This document shows, piece after piece, positions 26,709 to 36,024 of a stretch of 64,000 nt of DNA. This DNA is from Desertivirga arenae (GTDB lineage: Bacteria > Bacteroidota > Bacteroidia > Sphingobacteriales > Sphingobacteriaceae), in assembly GCF_017355785.1 (NCBI RefSeq), contig NZ_JAFEWE010000016.1, forward strand, positions 1-64,000, read 5' to 3'. The position numbers and the translations under genes are program-made. Within the stretch, counting starts at the first letter, position 1, and each line of letters begins with the position of its first letter. The notes beneath the pieces were generated by a model. It was not told where the DNA came from, ran no database searches, and saw only the letters and a list, made by a program, of their open reading frames with translations.

Positions 26709-27980
26709 ATGAAAATCATTTCAAAAGCAAAGCTTTTTGTAGGTCTTGTACTTTTTGGCTCGTTCGTAACTAGTTGTAGCAAAGACGGAGAACCTGTTGT
26801 CGAAGAAAAACCGGTAGTAAGTGATAATGTCTCCGGAGAAGTTTCAGGAACATGGAAAAAAGGTAATACTTACAAAGTTACAGGTCACCTCGAAATTCCA
26901 GCAGGAAAATCACTGACAGTAGAGGAGGGGGTTACTATCCTTATGAGTAATAGTACATTGAAACCAGAGATAATCGTGAAAGGTAACCTTTACCTTCTTG
27001 GAACTGGTTCAAATCCTGTAAAGGTAACTGTTCCTGAAGAACTTAAAACTACAGCTAATCAATGGGGAGCTTTATGGGGAGGTATCATTGCAGCTTCCAC
27101 AAGTTCAGAAATTGTGATAAACAATAGTGAAATTAATTACGGAGGTGCAGTAACAACTGAAGCTTCTCCTTCAGTTAAGGCAGGTCTTTATAAGGCCGCA
27201 GCCGGAGAGCACGTTCCTTTTCTCTACTATTCAAATACGGCAGGAAAACTAGTTGTAACCAACAGCACGATCAGTCACTTTAATGAAGACGGGATGTATA
27301 TTGAAGGTGGTAATGTGATTATTGCAAAGAATAAATTTTACACGACAGGAGAAGCCGGCGGTGAATCAGTGAATCTAAAATCGGGAGTGATTGCCGATGT
27401 TGCTTTCAATTTAATGTATAGTCCTAATACCAACGCCATGAAGCTCTCTAATAGTGGCGAACGTTCTCCACAACTACACATTGTTGGTTATAATAATACC
27501 GTAATCAATGCTGGTTGGAGAAGACCTACTGCAAAGGGTGGTTCTTTATGGGTAGAAAAAGCTGCTTATGCAGAATTGTATAACAATCTTTTGGTGAACA
27601 GCCGTTATGGTATCAAAAGAGATAAAGGTAATCCTGAAGACAATCGCAGTAAATTTACCAACACCTTCTATTACGGATCTACAGAAACTGGAGTATTGCA
27701 GTTTCAGCCAAATACAGAGATCATTGCAGGGACAAATGATGTAATCAGCACAGTTGTTGCAGCTAACGATCCCCAATTTGAGAGTTATCCATTGAACACT
27801 GACAATTTAAATGCTGTATTTAACACCAGTTGGGACTTTCATTTAAAATCTACATCTCCTGCCTTGAATAAAGGAAAGACTGATTTTACTCCAAACTTTG
27901 TTAACGGTCTTGTTGTAAATGGCGTAACTTACAAATCTCCCGCTCCTGCCAATTATATCGGAGCTTATTCTACCAAATAA
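26709..27980 (+). CDS. Right-handed beta-helix surface lipoprotein
   Basis: The 423-residue product has a lipoprotein signal with Cys after VTS (near residue 23) and repeats of short beta rungs: SGTWKKGNTYKVTGHLEIPA, LTVEEGVTILMSNST, NNSEINYGGAV, VVTNSTISHFNEDGMYIEGG, YNNTVINAGWRR, ELYNNLLVNSRYGIK. The pattern predicts a parallel beta-helix, common in polysaccharide-binding and lyase-like proteins, but no catalytic set is visible. It starts 29 bp after the TonB receptor and ends 22 bp before the phytase, so it probably captures substrate at the surface for this system. Confidence 0.75.
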   Translation: MKIISKAKLFVGLVLFGSFVTSCSKDGEPVVEEKPVVSDNVSGEVSGTWKKGNTYKVTGHLEIPAGKSLTVEEGVTILMSNSTLKPEIIVKGNLYLLGTGSNPVKVTVPEELKTTANQWGALWGGIIAASTSSEIVINNSEINYGGAVTTEASPSVKAGLYKAAAGEHVPFLYYSNTAGKLVVTNSTISHFNEDGMYIEGGNVIIAKNKFYTTGEAGGESVNLKSGVIADVAFNLMYSPNTNAMKLSNSGERSPQLHIVGYNNTVINAGWRRPTAKGGSLWVEKAAYAELYNNLLVNSRYGIKRDKGNPEDNRSKFTNTFYYGSTETGVLQFQPNTEIIAGTNDVISTVVAANDPQFESYPLNTDNLNAVFNTSWDFHLKSTSPALNKGKTDFTPNFVNGLVVNGVTYKSPAPANYIGAYSTK

Positions 27981-28002
27981 TAAAATCTCCTTCAATTGAT
28001 TC

Positions 28003-29088
28003 ATGAAAAGAATATTTCCAGGTATTCTGGCCTTAGGGGCTGCAGGTCTTTTATATGCCTGTAGCAGCCTTGAAGCCAATACCTCTATAAGAGCTGCTAC
28101 TATTAAACCTGTTATCATTACTGATACCGTTGATTTCGATTCCGATGATCCAGCTATTTGGGTCAACCCTTTAGATCCTGCTAAAAGCCTGGTTATAGGT
28201 ACAGATAAAGATCTGAATGGAGGACTTTACGTATTTGACCTGCAGGGTAAGATCGTTAAAGATAAAGTGGTAAAAGGGTTGCAGCGACCTAATAATGTCG
28301 ATATCGCTTACGGTCTTCAGCTTGGCAGCAAACCCACCGATGTGGCCATCACTACTGAGCGTTTCACACACAAGTTGAGAGCGTTTTCCTTACCAGATAT
28401 GAAGCCTGTGGATAATGGTGGAATTTCTGTTTTTGAAGGGGAGCTACAACCTGAGTTCCGGGATTTGATGGGAATTGCTACATACAAAGACAAGGAAGGT
28501 AAGATTTACGCTATTGTGGGAAGGAAAACGGGGCCTGTAGATGGCTCTTACCTTTGGCAATATTTACTTCAGGACGACGGAACTGGAAATGTGAAGGCAA
28601 GTCTTGTACGAAAGTTTGGAAAGTATAGTGGTAAGAAAGAAATTGAAGCTATTGCCGTAGACAACGAGCTCGGCTTTATCTATTATTCTGATGAACAGGT
28701 AGGTGTTCGACAGTACTATGCCGACCCTGAGAAAGGAAATAATGAGCTGGCCTTGTTTGGAACCTCAGGTTTTAAAGTAGATCACGAAGGAATTTCTATT
28801 TACAAAACCTCAGATACCACGGGGTATATAATAGTATCCGATCAGGGTGCAAATCGCTTCCGGATTTACCGAAGAGAAACTGGAAAAGATAAACCATTTG
28901 ATCATCCTTTCCTTAAATCGGTAAATGTGAGTGCAATACAAAGCGATGGTTCTGACGTAGTTTCTGTACCGCTGAATGACACTTTCAAACATGGCTTATT
29001 CGTCGCAATGAGTGACGACAAAACCTTCCACTTTTATAGGTGGGAAGATATAGCAGGCAAGGAGCTTTTAAGCATCGGAGGTAAATAA
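28003..29088 (+). CDS. Beta-propeller phytase (3-phytase family) lipoprotein
   Basis: The 361-residue product carries a lipoprotein signal (LGAAGLLYACSS, Cys20) and the six-bladed propeller phytase signature: DSDDPAIWVNPLDPAKSLVI, GTDKDLNGGLYVFDLQGK, RPNNVDIAYG, EFRDLMGIATYKDKEGKIYA, KKEIEAIAVDNELGFIYYSD and DHEGISIYKTSDTTGYIIVS. These acidic calcium-binding segments form the active site that removes phosphates from myo-inositol hexakisphosphate. Length and motif order fit a complete single-domain enzyme. It is the last gene of the TonB receptor operon, followed by a strong terminator. Lipidation places it at the outer membrane. Confidence 0.92.
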   Translation: MKRIFPGILALGAAGLLYACSSLEANTSIRAATIKPVIITDTVDFDSDDPAIWVNPLDPAKSLVIGTDKDLNGGLYVFDLQGKIVKDKVVKGLQRPNNVDIAYGLQLGSKPTDVAITTERFTHKLRAFSLPDMKPVDNGGISVFEGELQPEFRDLMGIATYKDKEGKIYAIVGRKTGPVDGSYLWQYLLQDDGTGNVKASLVRKFGKYSGKKEIEAIAVDNELGFIYYSDEQVGVRQYYADPEKGNNELALFGTSGFKVDHEGISIYKTSDTTGYIIVSDQGANRFRIYRRETGKDKPFDHPFLKSVNVSAIQSDGSDVVSVPLNDTFKHGLFVAMSDDKTFHFYRWEDIAGKELLSIGGK

Positions 29089-29111
29089 GATATCTTCGTT
29101 TTTTGCATAAC

Positions 29112-29142
29112 AAAAAAGGGCAGCTGAAGGCTGCCCTTTTTT
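29112..29142. terminator. Bidirectional terminator between phytase and sucC genes
   Basis: GGGCAGC (29118-29124) and GCTGCCC (29130-29136) form a 7-bp GC-rich stem with a 5-nt loop, flanked by six A and six T, so it can terminate both converging transcripts. Confidence 0.9.
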
Positions 29143-29160
29143 GTTTATTATCTTTTAAGC

Positions 29161-30354
29161 TTAGTCAGCCAAAACTTTAGTTACAAGATCAGCTGCTTCT
29201 TTCAATAAGATAGCAGAGTAAACCTGTAAACCAGAATTGTCTATCAATTGCTTTGCCTCTTCAGCATTGGTTCCTTGTAAACGAACAATGATTGGAACAC
29301 GAACGTTACCTAATTCCTGATAGGCATCGATTACACCTTGAGCAACACGGTCGCAACGAACAATACCACCGAAGATGTTGATAAGGATCGCTTTAACATT
29401 TGGATCTGAAAGGATGATATTGAAACCTGCTTTTACAGTTTGTGCATTTGCAGTACCACCAACGTCAAGGAAGTTAGCAGGTTCGCCACCAGCTAATTTA
29501 ATGATGTCCATGGTCGCCATTGCTAAACCAGCGCCGTTAACCATACAACCAACGTTTCCGTCAAGTTTTACATAGTTAAGGTTTGACTTGCTTGCCTCAA
29601 CCTCGGTTGGATCTTCTTCCGACTCATCGCGTAAAGCAGCGTAATCAGCGTGACGGAATAAACCGTTATCGTCTAGATTTACTTTAGCATCAACAGCTAA
29701 GATTTTATTATCAGAAGTTTTAAGAACAGGGTTGATTTCGAACATTGAAGAATCTGTAGCTTCGTATGCTTTGTAAAGAGCAGCAATGAATTTAGTCATG
29801 TCTTTAAAAGCTTCGCCACTTAGTCCTAAGTTGAAAGCAATTTTACGAGCCTGGAAGCCCTGTAAACCAACTTTAGGATCAATTTCTTCCTTGAAGATCA
29901 AGTGAGGTGTATGTTCAGCAACTTCCTCGATGTCCATACCACCTTCTGTAGAATACATAATGATGTTACGACCTTTTGCACGATCTAGAAGTACACTTAC
30001 GTAAAACTCTTTAGTTTCACTTTCGCCAGGGTAATAAACGTCCTGTGCAACAAGTACTTTATTAACTTTTTTACCCTCAGGTCCTGTTTGTGGAGTAACC
30101 AATTGCATACCGATAATAGCACTTGATTTCTCTTTTACTTCGTCCAGGTTTTTAGCAAGCTTTACACCGCCGCCTTTTCCGCGACCACCTGCGTGGATCT
30201 GTGCTTTTACCACAACCCAATCAGAATTGTAATCTTCTTTCAGCTTTTTTGCGGCTTCTACAGCTTGTTCCGGAGTGTCGGCAACAATGCCTTCCTGAAT
30301 CCGAACGCCGAAGCTTTTTAATATCGCTTTACCTTGATACTCGTGAATATTCAT
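29161..30354 (-). CDS. sucC: Succinyl-CoA ligase (ADP-forming) beta subunit
   Basis: The 397-residue protein begins [17 protein letters not shown] and has the ATP-grasp half (residues 5-205: [60 protein letters not shown]) and the ligase half ([51 protein letters not shown]). It makes succinate and a nucleoside triphosphate from succinyl-CoA in the TCA cycle. The alpha-subunit gene is not in the window; separation of sucC and sucD is usual in this phylum. Confidence 0.97.
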   Translation of the reverse strand: MNIHEYQGKAILKSFGVRIQEGIVADTPEQAVEAAKKLKEDYNSDWVVVKAQIHAGGRGKGGGVKLAKNLDEVKEKSSAIIGMQLVTPQTGPEGKKVNKVLVAQDVYYPGESETKEFYVSVLLDRAKGRNIIMYSTEGGMDIEEVAEHTPHLIFKEEIDPKVGLQGFQARKIAFNLGLSGEAFKDMTKFIAALYKAYEATDSSMFEINPVLKTSDNKILAVDAKVNLDDNGLFRHADYAALRDESEEDPTEVEASKSNLNYVKLDGNVGCMVNGAGLAMATMDIIKLAGGEPANFLDVGGTANAQTVKAGFNIILSDPNVKAILINIFGGIVRCDRVAQGVIDAYQELGNVRVPIIVRLQGTNAEEAKQLIDNSGLQVYSAILLKEAADLVTKVLAD

Positions 30355-30493
30355 TGTATAGTAAGTTTCGAGGCGTAAAACTAATACTTTGGTTTAACTT
30401 ACGAAAAGAATTTATGCAAACTGAGTATGTAAAAGATGTGTTATCTGAAAAAAGAATAAATTTATTAGAAAATATGACGGCGAAACCACTTAA

Positions 30494-30524
30494 TTGATGA
30501 ATATCATAATAAAACCTATCTTCG
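30494..30524 (+). promoter_or_regulatory. Promoter of the LolD-like gene
   Basis: TTG (30494-30496) and TATCTTCG (30517-30524), one mismatch from TAnnTTTG, are 20 bp apart. The ATG at 30530 begins 5 bp later, so the transcript would be leaderless or nearly so. Confidence 0.45.
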
Positions 30525-30529
30525 CCACT

Positions 30530-31186
30530 ATGCTTAAGGCTGATCAGATCAAGAAATCATACGGCAAACTGGAAATTCTGAAAGGAGTTGATTTTGAAGT
30601 GCAGAAGGGAGAAATCGTAACGGTGGTAGGCGCCTCTGGAGCAGGAAAGAGCACTCTACTCCATATCATGGGTACCCTCGATAAGCCCGATAGGGGAGAG
30701 CTGTTTATAAACGATGTTGATATTTTAAAACTTTCCTCCAAAAGGTTAAGCGCCTTCAGAAATCAACATATTGGCTTTATCTTTCAATTTCACCATTTGT
30801 TACCGGAATTTACATCTCTCGAAAATATTTGCATACCTGCTTTTATAGCTAAAAAAAGTAAAAAGGAAGCTGAAGTGCGTGGCAGGGAGCTTTTAGAAAT
30901 GTTAGGATTAGGGCATCGCGCCGATCACAAGCCAACAGAGCTATCGGGGGGCGAGCAGCAAAGGGTTGCTGTGGCACGTGCCCTTGTTAATCATCCTGAC
31001 CTGGTTATGGCGGATGAACCTTCTGGTAACCTTGATTCTGAAAATGCCACTGCACTCCACCGTTTGTTCCTTGACTTAAGGGATAAGTTTAATCAAACTT
31101 TTGTAATCGTTACTCATAATGAAGATCTGGCCGGAATGTCTGACCGGAAAGTCGTTATGAAAGATGGACAAATTATAAGTAGCTAA
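30530..31186 (+). CDS. LolD/MacB-type ABC transporter ATP-binding protein
   Basis: The start at 30530 ([20 protein letters not shown]) is used; a frame from 30494 adds 12 residues overlapping the promoter. The 218-residue protein has Walker A GASGAGKS (34-41), Q-loop [18 protein letters not shown], signature [15 protein letters not shown], Walker [13 protein letters not shown] and switch His in VIVTHN. This pattern is that of ATPases for lipoprotein release or macrolide-type exporters, which pair with a separate MacB/LolCE-type membrane protein. No permease is in the window. It is followed 3 bp later by the pre-ATP-grasp-like gene. Confidence 0.88.
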   Translation: MLKADQIKKSYGKLEILKGVDFEVQKGEIVTVVGASGAGKSTLLHIMGTLDKPDRGELFINDVDILKLSSKRLSAFRNQHIGFIFQFHHLLPEFTSLENICIPAFIAKKSKKEAEVRGRELLEMLGLGHRADHKPTELSGGEQQRVAVARALVNHPDLVMADEPSGNLDSENATALHRLFLDLRDKFNQTFVIVTHNEDLAGMSDRKVVMKDGQIISS

Positions 31187-31189
31187 ACA

Positions 31190-31633
31190 TTGAAAATTTT
31201 AATTACTGCAGCTTCTACTGCTACAGCTTATAAATTAGAAAAGGAACTTGCTGGATCTGGTAGTCTTATCCTTGCTGATTCTGTTGATCTTCCTTCTGTT
31301 TTAATAAAAGATAAGCGCTTCATTAAAATTCCTCCTGCTAATTCTACCAGTTTCAGCCATCAACTGCTTACACTTTGCCTTGATGAAGGAATTGAGCGCG
31401 TGTTTCCTTTAAGAAGATCTGAGATTGAAGCATTATCAGAATCAAGGCAACTTTTCGATGAATATGGGATTGTGGTCATGGTTCCTATATCACCGAATCT
31501 TTCTTCTTATTGGGGGAATTCTAAGACAGGAGAAATCCTTATTAAAGAAGATGACGATGAATTTGCAGGTCGTGGAGTATACTTAATAGAGGAGGGATCA
31601 TTAGATAACCTTCAAATTTTAACGGCAGATTAA
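31190..31633 (+). CDS. Lone pre-ATP-grasp-like domain protein
   Basis: The frame uses a TTG at 31190, 3 bp after the LolD-like stop; no ATG fits better. The 147-residue product starts MKILITAASTATAYKLEKEL and continues like the N-terminal domain of carbamoyl-phosphate-synthase-type ATP-grasp enzymes (FIKIPPANSTSFSHQLLTLC, GIERVFPLRRSEIEALSES, YGIVVMVPISPNLSSYWGN). In those enzymes an ATP-grasp fold follows, but here the frame stops soon after, leaving no ATP-binding part. Its stop overlaps the HAD start by one base (TAATG), so the two are translationally coupled. Function unknown. Confidence 0.6.
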   Translation: MKILITAASTATAYKLEKELAGSGSLILADSVDLPSVLIKDKRFIKIPPANSTSFSHQLLTLCLDEGIERVFPLRRSEIEALSESRQLFDEYGIVVMVPISPNLSSYWGNSKTGEILIKEDDDEFAGRGVYLIEEGSLDNLQILTAD

Positions 31634-32244
31634 TGATCAGTTATAGCGAGATAGATCCTAAGAAGAAAGCTTTTGTATTTGAAATGGACAATGTTCTGTT
31701 TCCCGAAAAGGATTATTTGTTACAGGTCTATTACCTGTTTGCGAATTTCCTGGAATATATTGAAGCTTTTCCTCCCGCTGCAGACGTTACGAATTTCTTC
31801 AAGAAGGTTTATGAGAATCACGGTTCTCCTTTGATCTTTGATAAGGCCAGGGAAGTTTTTGGTTTCGAGGAAAAATATCGCGAGAATTTTGAACGCCTTC
31901 ATCGCGAAGCAAAATTACCGCTGAAACTCCTATTATATAAAGAATCATTAAGTTTCTTGCAGGAAGTGGTTGTTGACAGGAAAGAGATCCTGATCCTAAC
32001 CGGAGGGGATCCTTTACAGCAATTAAATAAGATCAGGCAAATCGAGTGGAACGGGCTGGAGAAGTACCTGCGCGTTTACTTTACGGACGAAATTGCTCCT
32101 AAGCCCTCAGCAGAAGCCTTGTTATATGTCTTGGCTCAGCATCAGTTAAACGCAGAGGATGTAGTATTTTTAGGAGCTACAGAGCTCGATTCGCAGTTTG
32201 CTAAAAATGCTGAGATCGATTTTATAAACGTAAAATATTCTTAA
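31633..32244 (+). CDS. HAD-superfamily protein with altered catalytic motifs
   Basis: The 203-residue protein has the fold signature of haloacid-dehalogenase-like hydrolases, with FVFEMDNVL as motif I (residues 14-22), LILTGG as motif II (Thr124), APKPSAEAL as motif III (Lys158) and VVFLGATELD as motif IV (178-187). The nucleophile position normally held by Asp in DxDx(T/V) is Glu17, and the first Asp of motif IV is Ala183. Both changes would disable or alter normal phosphoaspartate chemistry. A helical cap domain lies between 25 and 110. It is coupled by a one-base overlap to the pre-ATP-grasp-like gene. Confidence 0.8.
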   Translation: MISYSEIDPKKKAFVFEMDNVLFPEKDYLLQVYYLFANFLEYIEAFPPAADVTNFFKKVYENHGSPLIFDKAREVFGFEEKYRENFERLHREAKLPLKLLLYKESLSFLQEVVVDRKEILILTGGDPLQQLNKIRQIEWNGLEKYLRVYFTDEIAPKPSAEALLYVLAQHQLNAEDVVFLGATELDSQFAKNAEIDFINVKYS

Positions 32245-32276
32245 CTTAAACCCAATTTAAATTTTCATAATTGTTT

Positions 32277-33893
32277 ATGATTAAAGGAGTTACTAAATCT
32301 TGTCTTTCTGCTGGAAAATTCTATTTCTGCGCGCTTTTTTTTGCTTTAAGTATTATGCTGGCCTGTAAGAAAGACAAGAAAATTGTTCCGGACACTGGGT
32401 CAAGAACCGAACTTACTAAAGACTCGATTTTCCTTTATGCCAAACAGGCCTATTTATGGTATAACCAGTTACCTGAATACGATTCGTTCAAACCAAGGGG
32501 ATTTAATTCTTCAAGTGAGGAATTGGATAACCTGGAAGCGGAGTTATTTGCCTTGACCCGTTATGCAAAAAACTCTTCCAATGTTTCTTATGAGTTTTTA
32601 TCAAATGGTTCAGGTGGAGATGAAGGTCGTCCGAAGTACTCTTATATTGATAATACAACGGATCAAAATCCCATTGCCTTCGTTCCTAATAAAAAAGCTT
32701 CTGTAGACCTTCAGGGTAATGGTTATGATTTCGGATTGAAGTTAGATTTGTATGGTGAAAGTGTTAGTAATTACAAGTTGTATATAGAAGCGGTGTATCC
32801 TGGGTCAGATGCAGCAGCAAAAGGCTTGGGAAGAGGAGAGTATATAACTGCCATTAACGATAAAACTATTGGGACAAACTATAACAGTGAAATTGGGCTT
32901 GTCAATGATGTTTTCTTTGGAGACAAGTATACTACAGTTAACATCAAGGTGACTAAAAGGAACGGTACTAGTGTGACCTTGAACCTTTTAAAGAAGTCGT
33001 ACAAAAGTTCCCCTATTTATAAGGACTCAGTGTATACTGCGGGTGCAAAGACAATAGGATATATGGCATATGCCAGATTTACAAATCTTAGCAATTCTCA
33101 AAGTGATTTTAATCGTGTCTTTGAAAGATTTGCAACTAGTGGTGTCACAGATCTAATTATTGACCTTAGATATAATGGTGGCGGTTATGTTTCTACTGCC
33201 GAGTATTTGATGAACTTAATCGTCCCCTCTTCTGTAGGAACTCAAATGATGTATGCAGAGCATTTCAATAAATTGATGCAGGATGGGAAGGCCACAATAC
33301 TAAAGAATCAACTTATTCTTGATGCCCTAAATCACCCTCAAGATTCGAATAACGATGGTAAATTAGATACCTATGCTGATGCATCCTATACGGTTGCTTC
33401 TAATACGCGAAATTTTGCCAAGCAAGGGTCTTTGAATAATATAAATACAGTAGTATTCCTTGTTTCCGGTAGTACAGCTTCAGCGAGTGAATTAGTGATC
33501 AACTGCTTGAAACCTTACATGAATGTTAAGGTGGTCGGTCAAACAACTTATGGTAAACCTGTAGGATTTTTCCCCATCAGAATCGACAAATACGATGTTT
33601 ACTTGTCCCTTTTTGAATCAAAGAATTCAAGAGGAGAGGGCGGTTACTACTCTGGTATCAATCCGGATTATCCAGTTTCGCTATCTGCTCCTCGTCATGA
33701 CTTTGGTGATTTAAACGAAGAATCTATAAAAGCAGCTTATAATTACATTCGGGGGGGGAGTTATATTGCTTCTGTAAAAACACCTTCTACTGTTTTAAGT
33801 AAGTCTGTTCTTCCTTTAGAACAGAAGGGAGCAACTCTATCGAGAGATTCAGAATTTAAAGGAATGATAGAAGACAGGATAAAGGTAAAATAG
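32277..33893 (+). CDS. S41-family (C-terminal processing type) peptidase, lipoprotein, first of two
   Basis: Start at ATG 32277 (MIKGVTKSC); an upstream in-frame TTG at 32271 is possible. The product (538 residues) has a hydrophobic leader with lipoprotein-like Cys in SIMLACKKDKK, an N-terminal helical segment ELTKDSIFLYAKQAYLWYNQLPEYD (starting about residue 45), a PDZ-like domain (VYPGSDAAAKGLGRGEYIT), and the S41 core: DLIIDLRYNGGGYVSTAEYL, catalytic region VSGSTASASELVIN and QTTYGKPVGFFPI with the likely Ser/Lys pair. Members degrade or trim proteins in the envelope. It is followed by a paralogue 180 bp downstream. Confidence 0.87.
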   Translation: MIKGVTKSCLSAGKFYFCALFFALSIMLACKKDKKIVPDTGSRTELTKDSIFLYAKQAYLWYNQLPEYDSFKPRGFNSSSEELDNLEAELFALTRYAKNSSNVSYEFLSNGSGGDEGRPKYSYIDNTTDQNPIAFVPNKKASVDLQGNGYDFGLKLDLYGESVSNYKLYIEAVYPGSDAAAKGLGRGEYITAINDKTIGTNYNSEIGLVNDVFFGDKYTTVNIKVTKRNGTSVTLNLLKKSYKSSPIYKDSVYTAGAKTIGYMAYARFTNLSNSQSDFNRVFERFATSGVTDLIIDLRYNGGGYVSTAEYLMNLIVPSSVGTQMMYAEHFNKLMQDGKATILKNQLILDALNHPQDSNNDGKLDTYADASYTVASNTRNFAKQGSLNNINTVVFLVSGSTASASELVINCLKPYMNVKVVGQTTYGKPVGFFPIRIDKYDVYLSLFESKNSRGEGGYYSGINPDYPVSLSAPRHDFGDLNEESIKAAYNYIRGGSYIASVKTPSTVLSKSVLPLEQKGATLSRDSEFKGMIEDRIKVK

Positions 33894-34041
33894 CTGCTTT
33901 TATGGTATCTAAATTTGTTTTAGATTTCGACCTTTGCTGCTTGAAATTTTTTCGCGCGAGCTGAAGGACAGGTAGTTATTGATTTTCAGTGTCATCTTCA
34001 GGCAATCATTATTAATTCCGTTTTCTATGGTCTGCTTATTG

Positions 34042-34062
34042 TATAGACTTTGATCGTCTATA
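34042..34062 (+). promoter_or_regulatory. Perfect inverted repeat before the second S41 gene
   Basis: TATAGAC (34042-34048) and GTCTATA (34056-34062) enclose 7 bp and end 11 bp before the ATG at 34074. It may be an operator or an RNA hairpin close to the ribosome-binding region. Confidence 0.35.
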
Positions 34063-34073
34063 TAAAAGAACCT

Positions 34074-35696
34074 ATGAAAACGAAAATAGATATACGTAAC
34101 CTTTCAAGGGCTATTCTGCCTGTTTTAATCGCAGCCATTTCATTGTCCTCTTGTTCTAAAGATGAGGCAATGGATGACGAATCTGTCGAAACCGGGAACG
34201 AAGCTCCTGCAGATGGAACGCGTGATGAACTAACGAAAGATTCTATTTTTCTTTATGCTAAACAGGTGTATTTATGGAATGATGCTTTGCCTTCATACGA
34301 AGCCTTCAACCCAAGAAAATATAATCAATCCTCAGACCCCCTTGATAATTACTATTCGGAGCTCTTTGCTATTACCCAGTTTAAAGTAAATCCTGCTACA
34401 GGAAAACCTTATGAGTATGTTTCTGCCTCTGCGAATTATCCGAAATATTCTTACATAACTGACGAAGAATCAAATAATCCCCCTACTACTGCCACAGGGT
34501 CAGTTCCTGTAGTGAGCGAAGTTACATTGGAAGGAGTAGGAACAGACTTTGGTATTGCTTTGTCTGCAGTAGGTTCTCAAACCTCCTACCAAATTTATAT
34601 TCGATACGTTAGTCCGGGTTCTCCTGCAGCAAAAAACTCTCTTAACCGTGGCGATATACTTACTCAGATCAATGACCATAAACTAGGGGCCAATTTCGCC
34701 ACTGACCAGGATGTGGTTAACCGGGCCTTCGACCAGGCAACTTTACGATTGACCGGAAAGAAGAGTAGTGGTGAGGCCTTTACCAGATCTTTAACGAAGC
34801 AAACCTACAATAGTAGCCCAGTTTACAAGGATACTGTCTTTACTTCCGGGGGTAAGAAGATTGGTTATCTGGCGTTTGCTAGATTTGCTAACCCGTCTAA
34901 TGCTTTGGGCCCGTTAAATACCGTATTTAACAAGCTGACTGCAGTAGGTGTTCAAGATCTGGTGATCGATTTAAGGTACAATGGTGGTGGCTATGTTTCC
35001 ACTGCAGAGCATCTTGCCAACCTCATAGCACCTTCCTCTTTAAGCGGTCAGGTAATGTTTACAGAATATTACAATCAAACCATGCAAAAGGGTGAAGCGA
35101 CCATTTTAAAAAACCAACCCTTATTAGACGCTAATGGGAAGTCACAATTTCAGAACGGCCGGTTGATCACTTACAATGATATTGACTATTCGGTAGGAGA
35201 GAATACCTATAAGTTTCAAAAGGAAGGATCGTTAAACTCAGTTAAAAATGTGGTATTTATAGTTACCGGAAACACAGCTTCGGCCAGTGAACTGCTTATC
35301 AATGTGTTGCGGCCTTACCTAAATGTAAAGATCGTAGGATCCACCAGCTATGGTAAGCCTGTAGGTTTTTTTCCAATTAATATTGATAAATACGATGTTT
35401 ATTATTCAATGTTTGAAAGCAGGAATTCGAAGAGTGAAGGTGGCTATTATCAGGGATTTGTTCCAGATGCAGCTTCAGCTGATGATGTAACGCGTGATTT
35501 TGGAGATCCTCAAGAAGCTTCCCTTGCTGCTGCAGTACGATATCTTACTACCGGAACTCTTACAGCAAGTATTCAGGCTACCACGAAGGTAATGGGTAAA
35601 AACGTAACCTTGTCTTCATCCACAGTGAAGGAGGTAAGCAAAGAAGATTCATTTAAAGGAATGATTGAACTACCTTCACGACTGAAACTTAAATAA
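34074..35696 (+). CDS. S41-family peptidase, lipoprotein, second of two
   Basis: Start at ATG 34074 (MKTKIDIRNL), chosen over a TTG 24 bp earlier because it gives the lipoprotein signal with Cys in ISLSSCSKDE. The 540-residue product matches the upstream paralogue along its whole length: RDELTKDSIFLYAKQVYLW, PDZ-like YVSPGSPAAKNSLNRGDIL, DLVIDLRYNGGGYVSTAEHL, VTGNTASASELLIN and STSYGKPVGFFPI. The duplicate differs mostly in surface loops and in an N-terminal acidic stretch (DEAMDDESVETGNEAP). Sequence context at its start is AACCTATGAAAA, which is complementary to the candidate small RNA. Confidence 0.87.
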   Translation: MKTKIDIRNLSRAILPVLIAAISLSSCSKDEAMDDESVETGNEAPADGTRDELTKDSIFLYAKQVYLWNDALPSYEAFNPRKYNQSSDPLDNYYSELFAITQFKVNPATGKPYEYVSASANYPKYSYITDEESNNPPTTATGSVPVVSEVTLEGVGTDFGIALSAVGSQTSYQIYIRYVSPGSPAAKNSLNRGDILTQINDHKLGANFATDQDVVNRAFDQATLRLTGKKSSGEAFTRSLTKQTYNSSPVYKDTVFTSGGKKIGYLAFARFANPSNALGPLNTVFNKLTAVGVQDLVIDLRYNGGGYVSTAEHLANLIAPSSLSGQVMFTEYYNQTMQKGEATILKNQPLLDANGKSQFQNGRLITYNDIDYSVGENTYKFQKEGSLNSVKNVVFIVTGNTASASELLINVLRPYLNVKIVGSTSYGKPVGFFPINIDKYDVYYSMFESRNSKSEGGYYQGFVPDAASADDVTRDFGDPQEASLAAAVRYLTTGTLTASIQATTKVMGKNVTLSSSTVKEVSKEDSFKGMIELPSRLKLK

Positions 35697-36024
35697 CTAG
35701 TCTTATTCATTTGCTAAGTATAAAGCCCCGGTCCACCAACTGGGACTTTATAATAGAACTTCGTTAGATATACCTGTTTTTCCTGGTAAAACCTGCTAAT
35801 AGACAAAAAAGTAACTCGTCCTTTGTTAAGATGTCATTTTTCTTCATTTAGTAAAATGCTGATTCAGTAGGTTTTAATACAATTTCTGCTCTTCAGAGTT
35901 TTGATACAGAAGTGCCGGTGTTTATACCTGACAAAAATCAGGTATTTATGCGGGTGCTCCCGAAGTTATAAAAAAGAGATATTTGAGCTCTTTAACATGA
36001 TTCTCAAATAATTTTAGGTAAAAA
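35697..36024. other. 328-bp intergenic region before the response regulator gene
   Basis: It holds the terminator at 35719-35752, then AT-rich sequence with an inverted repeat ATACCTGA (35924-35931) / TCAGGTAT (35938-35945). The ATACCTG sequence also occurs at 35770-35776. No coding frame is supported. The repeats are candidate operators for the response regulator gene. Confidence 0.5.
35719..35752 (+). terminator. Terminator after the second S41 peptidase gene
   Basis: Arms 35719-35732 and 35739-35752 form 14 bp with one mismatch and one wobble and a 6-nt loop (CCACCA), 22 bp after the stop. The tail has few T. Confidence 0.6.
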
